Notes under the pieces: model-generated | Told to the model about the DNA's origin: nothing | Databases searched by the model: none | The model's input: only the letters and a program-made list of their open reading frames with translations | Translations under genes and position numbers: made by a program | In this document: piece after piece, positions 14,890 through 16,856 of the stretch | Layout of the letters: every line of letters starts with the position of its first letter | Position numbering within the stretch: the stretch's first letter is position 1 | Source: Pseudomonadota bacterium | Lineage (GTDB): Bacteria; Pseudomonadota; Alphaproteobacteria; Caulobacterales; Caulobacteraceae | DNA: 16,856 nucleotides | Assembly: GCA_023433585.1 (NCBI GenBank) | Contig: JAEZCL010000091.1 | Location: 1-16,856 of the forward strand | Reading direction: 5' to 3'

Positions 14890-15204
14890 TCAGGAGGCCG
14901 CCGAGACGGGCCTTTCGACGGGAATCAGATAATCGCCGGGAGCGGCGAAGCCCAGGATCACCCGCGCCCGTTCCTCCAGCAGGTCCCGCGAAAGGCTGTC
15001 AGCCCGCAGATAACGGACCCGCAGCTCCAGTTCGGACCGCTCGTCCTCCAGCCGGGCCAGTTCGACCTGACGGCGCTGAAGCAGGTCCACCCGCTCGCCG
15101 TGGCTGAGCAGGCCGCGCTCACCGGTGAGAGCCTGTACGCCGAAATACAGGATCAGCAGGACGATGACGCCCGTGGGCGCATAGGGACGCATACGATCAA
15201 GCAC
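14890..15204 (-). CDS. ftsB: Septum formation initiator, FtsB/DivIC family
   Basis: Small bitopic membrane protein of the divisome; the family forms the FtsQ-FtsL-FtsB complex that activates septal peptidoglycan synthesis. The 104-aa product has a short cytoplasmic N-terminus, one membrane helix (about residues 12-29, TGVIVLLILYFGVQAL), and a periplasmic coiled coil (about 33-75) rich in Leu, Arg and Glu. The family block LLEERARVILGFAAPGDYLI lies near the C-terminus. The start is uncertain: GTG 15204 has AAGGGGC about 11 nt upstream, while ATG 15192 would shorten the protein by 4 residues and lacks a clear site. It lies upstream of pdhA on the same strand with a 111-nt gap, an order I associate with alphaproteobacteria. 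Confidence 0.88.
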   Translation of the reverse strand: MLDRMRPYAPTGVIVLLILYFGVQALTGERGLLSHGERVDLLQRRQVELARLEDERSELELRVRYLRADSLSRDLLEERARVILGFAAPGDYLIPVERPVSAAS

Positions 15205-15426
15205 GGAGACGAACGCCCCTTCTGAGCGCGCTGAACTGAAGAATCACCCGTGACCGAAAATGCTTAATTATTGGTAGCTTGACCGGTTTGCTTACACTTT
15301 CGGGCGGTGTTTCCGGCCGACATCGCCTCCGGGACAGAGCAAAATTCCACCGCGAACGGCGTCTGGCGCGCCCGGCGGCGCCAGACCCCGCTTGCGGCCG
15401 TCACATTGGCTTGTCACAACCGGGAT
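15205..15426. other. Divergent ftsB-ppk intergenic region
   Basis: This 222-nt spacer contains an AT-rich island at about 15257-15300, unusual in this GC-rich DNA and a likely promoter zone for one or both genes. TTGACC (15279-15284) and TTGGTA (15271-15276) followed by TACACT (15293-15298) can be read as weak sigma70-like boxes toward ppk, but none is convincing. A strong hairpin lies at 15361-15386. No gene is recognised here. Confidence 0.6.
15361..15386. promoter_or_regulatory. Perfect 9-bp hairpin upstream of ppk
   Basis: GTCTGGCGC and GCGCCAGAC form a perfect 9-bp inverted repeat around an 8-nt GC-rich loop, ending 40 nt before the ppk ATG. Neither strand shows a following T-tract, so it is not a classic intrinsic terminator. 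It may act as an mRNA leader structure for ppk or as a protein-binding palindrome. The structure is seen; the role is unknown. Confidence 0.5.
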
Positions 15427-16856
15427 ATGAGCGACGCCTCGCCCATCGCCGACCGCACCACCGGCCAGGAGGTCCCCTCCTCCCGCGCCCGCGCGCTTGA
15501 GCTGGACGAGGCCCTGCTGGCCTCGCCCGAGCGGTTCTTCAACCGCGAACTGTCGTGGCTGGCCTTCAACGCCCGGGTGCTGGAGGAGGCGGCCAATCCC
15601 GCGCACCCCCTGCTGGAGCGGGTGCGGTTCCTGTCCATCTCGGCCAACAACCTGGACGAATTCTACATGGTCCGCGTGGCGGGCCTGAAGGGCCAGGTCC
15701 GGCAACGGCTGCGAGTCGTCTCGGCCGACGGCCTGACTCCGGCCGAGACCCTGGAGCGCATCAACACCTCGGCGGGCGTGCTGATGGCCGAGCAGCAGAC
15801 CCGCTGGCGCGAGCTCCGCCGCGAATTGAAGGACGCGGGCATCGAGGTGGTCGACCCCCAGCGCATCACCCGCACCGACCGCGAGCGGCTGGAGCCGGAG
15901 TTCCTGAACGAGCTGTTCGCCGTCCTGACGCCCCTGGCCATCGACCCGGCGCATCCGTTCCCCTTCCTGCCGAACCTGGGGTTCTCGCTGGCGCTGAAGC
16001 TCCGGCGCGAGCGGGACAACCGCATCCTCTACGCCCTGGTGCCGGTGCCGACCCAGGTGCGCCGCTTCTGGGAACTGGCCGTGGACGGCCGGTCGACCAA
16101 GGGACGGCGGCGGTTCGTGACGCTGGAGAACCTGCTGCTCTTGTTCATCGACCACCTGTTTCCCGGCTGCGAGGTGCTGGAGAAGGGCGTGATGCGCCTG
16201 ATCCGGGATTCCGACATCGAGATCGAGGAAGAGGCCGAGGATCTGGTGCTGGAGTTCGAGGAGGCCCTGAAGCAGCGCCGTCTGGGCTCCGTCGTGCGGG
16301 TCAAGATCGAGGCCTCCATGCCCGAAGACCTGAAGGGCTTCATCATCCGCGAGCTGAACGCCGCGCCCCAGGACGTGGTGATGGTGGGCGGCATGCTGGG
16401 TCTGGCCCAGTTGTCCGAGCTGATCCCGCGCGACCGGCCCGAGCTGAAATTCCCGCCGTTCGAACCCCGCTATCCCGAACGGGTGCGCGACCAGGGCGGC
16501 GACGTCTTCGCCGCCGTGCGCGAGAAGGACATCCTGATCCACCACCCCTTCGAGAGTTTCGACGTGGTGGTGCAGTTCCTGCGCCAGGCGGCGCGCGACC
16601 CCAACGTCATCGCCATCAAGCAGACGCTCTACCGCACGTCCAAGGACAGCCCCATCGTCGCCGCCCTGATCGAGGCGGCGGAAAATGGAAAGAACGTCAC
16701 CGCCCTGGTCGAGATCAAGGCCCGCTTCGACGAGGAGGCCAACCTGCGCTGGGCCCGGGCCATGGAGCGCGCGGGCGTCCACGTCGTCATCGGCATCGTG
16801 GAGTACAAGACCCACGCCAAGCTCAGCCTGGTGGTGCGCCGCGAGAAGGAGGGGCT
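15427..16856 (+). CDS. ppk: Polyphosphate kinase 1, 5' part (truncated by window edge)
   Basis: Reversibly transfers the gamma-phosphate of ATP to growing inorganic polyphosphate. About 476 codons are visible with no stop before the edge, against roughly 690-720 for the full family. After a variable N-terminus of about 35 residues comes the PPK N-domain hallmark FFNRELSWLAFNARVLEEA (36-54) and the ISANNLDEFYMVRVAG block. The head domain follows (LTPLAIDPAHPFPFL), then FPPFEPRYPERV, ILIHHPFESFDVVVQFL and AIKQTLYRTS. The last visible block, YKTHAKLSLVVRRE, holds the H-x-K motif of the first phospholipase-D-like half, which carries the phosphohistidine in this family. The ATG lacks a strong Shine-Dalgarno, so the exact start is open; a TTG at 15406 is in frame upstream. 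Confidence 0.95.
   Translation, partial: MSDASPIADRTTGQEVPSSRARALELDEALLASPERFFNRELSWLAFNARVLEEAANPAHPLLERVRFLSISANNLDEFYMVRVAGLKGQVRQRLRVVSADGLTPAETLERINTSAGVLMAEQQTRWRELRRELKDAGIEVVDPQRITRTDRERLEPEFLNELFAVLTPLAIDPAHPFPFLPNLGFSLALKLRRERDNRILYALVPVPTQVRRFWELAVDGRSTKGRRRFVTLENLLLLFIDHLFPGCEVLEKGVMRLIRDSDIEIEEEAEDLVLEFEEALKQRRLGSVVRVKIEASMPEDLKGFIIRELNAAPQDVVMVGGMLGLAQLSELIPRDRPELKFPPFEPRYPERVRDQGGDVFAAVREKDILIHHPFESFDVVVQFLRQAARDPNVIAIKQTLYRTSKDSPIVAALIEAAENGKNVTALVEIKARFDEEANLRWARAMERAGVHVVIGIVEYKTHAKLSLVVRREKEG

Noticed and set aside
15400..15417. Two GTCAC direct repeats just before ppk, reminiscent of a PhoB box
   Set aside because: The repeats are 13 nt apart instead of the 11 nt of a Pho box, match the CTGTCAT consensus poorly, and sit right at the start codon.

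Overview
The window reads as chromosomal DNA of a high-GC alphaproteobacterium, most likely Caulobacterales (a Caulobacter or Brevundimonas relative). Supporting points are very GC-rich third codon positions, a pyruvate dehydrogenase operon whose E1-beta subunit carries its own lipoyl domain, ftsB directly upstream of pdhA, and two candidate promoters resembling the Caulobacter TTGACG / GCTANAWC pattern. The genus is an inference. No mobile element, tRNA, rRNA or CRISPR array is visible.

Region 1 (about 1-9200) is a pectin/hexuronate utilisation locus. A Tat-exported PL10-like pectate lyase (51-1664, minus strand) is divergent from a tight six-gene plus-strand operon: uxaC (uronate isomerase), dctP-dctQ-dctM (TRAP transporter), a UxuB-type hexuronate reductase and uxaA (altronate dehydratase). 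Every junction but one overlaps by 4-10 nt, and the exception has a 4-nt gap. The simplest story is that the lyase cuts pectate outside the cytoplasm, the TRAP system imports galacturonate (or short uronides), UxaC makes tagaturonate, the reductase makes altronate and UxaA makes 2-keto-3-deoxygluconate. KDG kinase, KDPG aldolase, a mannonate dehydratase and a regulator are absent and must be elsewhere. The 381-nt divergent intergenic region holds ACCGGT-centred inverted repeats resembling LacI-family operators.

Region 2 (9204-14778, minus strand) is the pyruvate dehydrogenase operon pdhA-pdhB-small conserved ORF-pdhC-lpdA. The first four genes overlap by 4 nt each. A 134-nt inverted-repeat (REP/BIME-like) element separates pdhC from lpdA. 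The lipoyl domains of E1-beta and E2 are identical over 85 residues while their DNA differs at about two dozen positions, nearly all silent. lpdA converges on uxaA with only 3 nt between the stop codons.

Region 3 (14890-16856) has ftsB (septum-formation initiator, minus strand), a 222-nt divergent intergenic region with a perfect 9-bp hairpin, and the 5' part of ppk1 (polyphosphate kinase), which runs off the right edge.

I do not see an unambiguously new system. The most interesting points are the UxuB-type reductase paired with altronate dehydratase, the duplicated lipoyl domains, the small ORF embedded in the PDH operon, and the paired operator-like repeats between the pectate lyase and uxaC.
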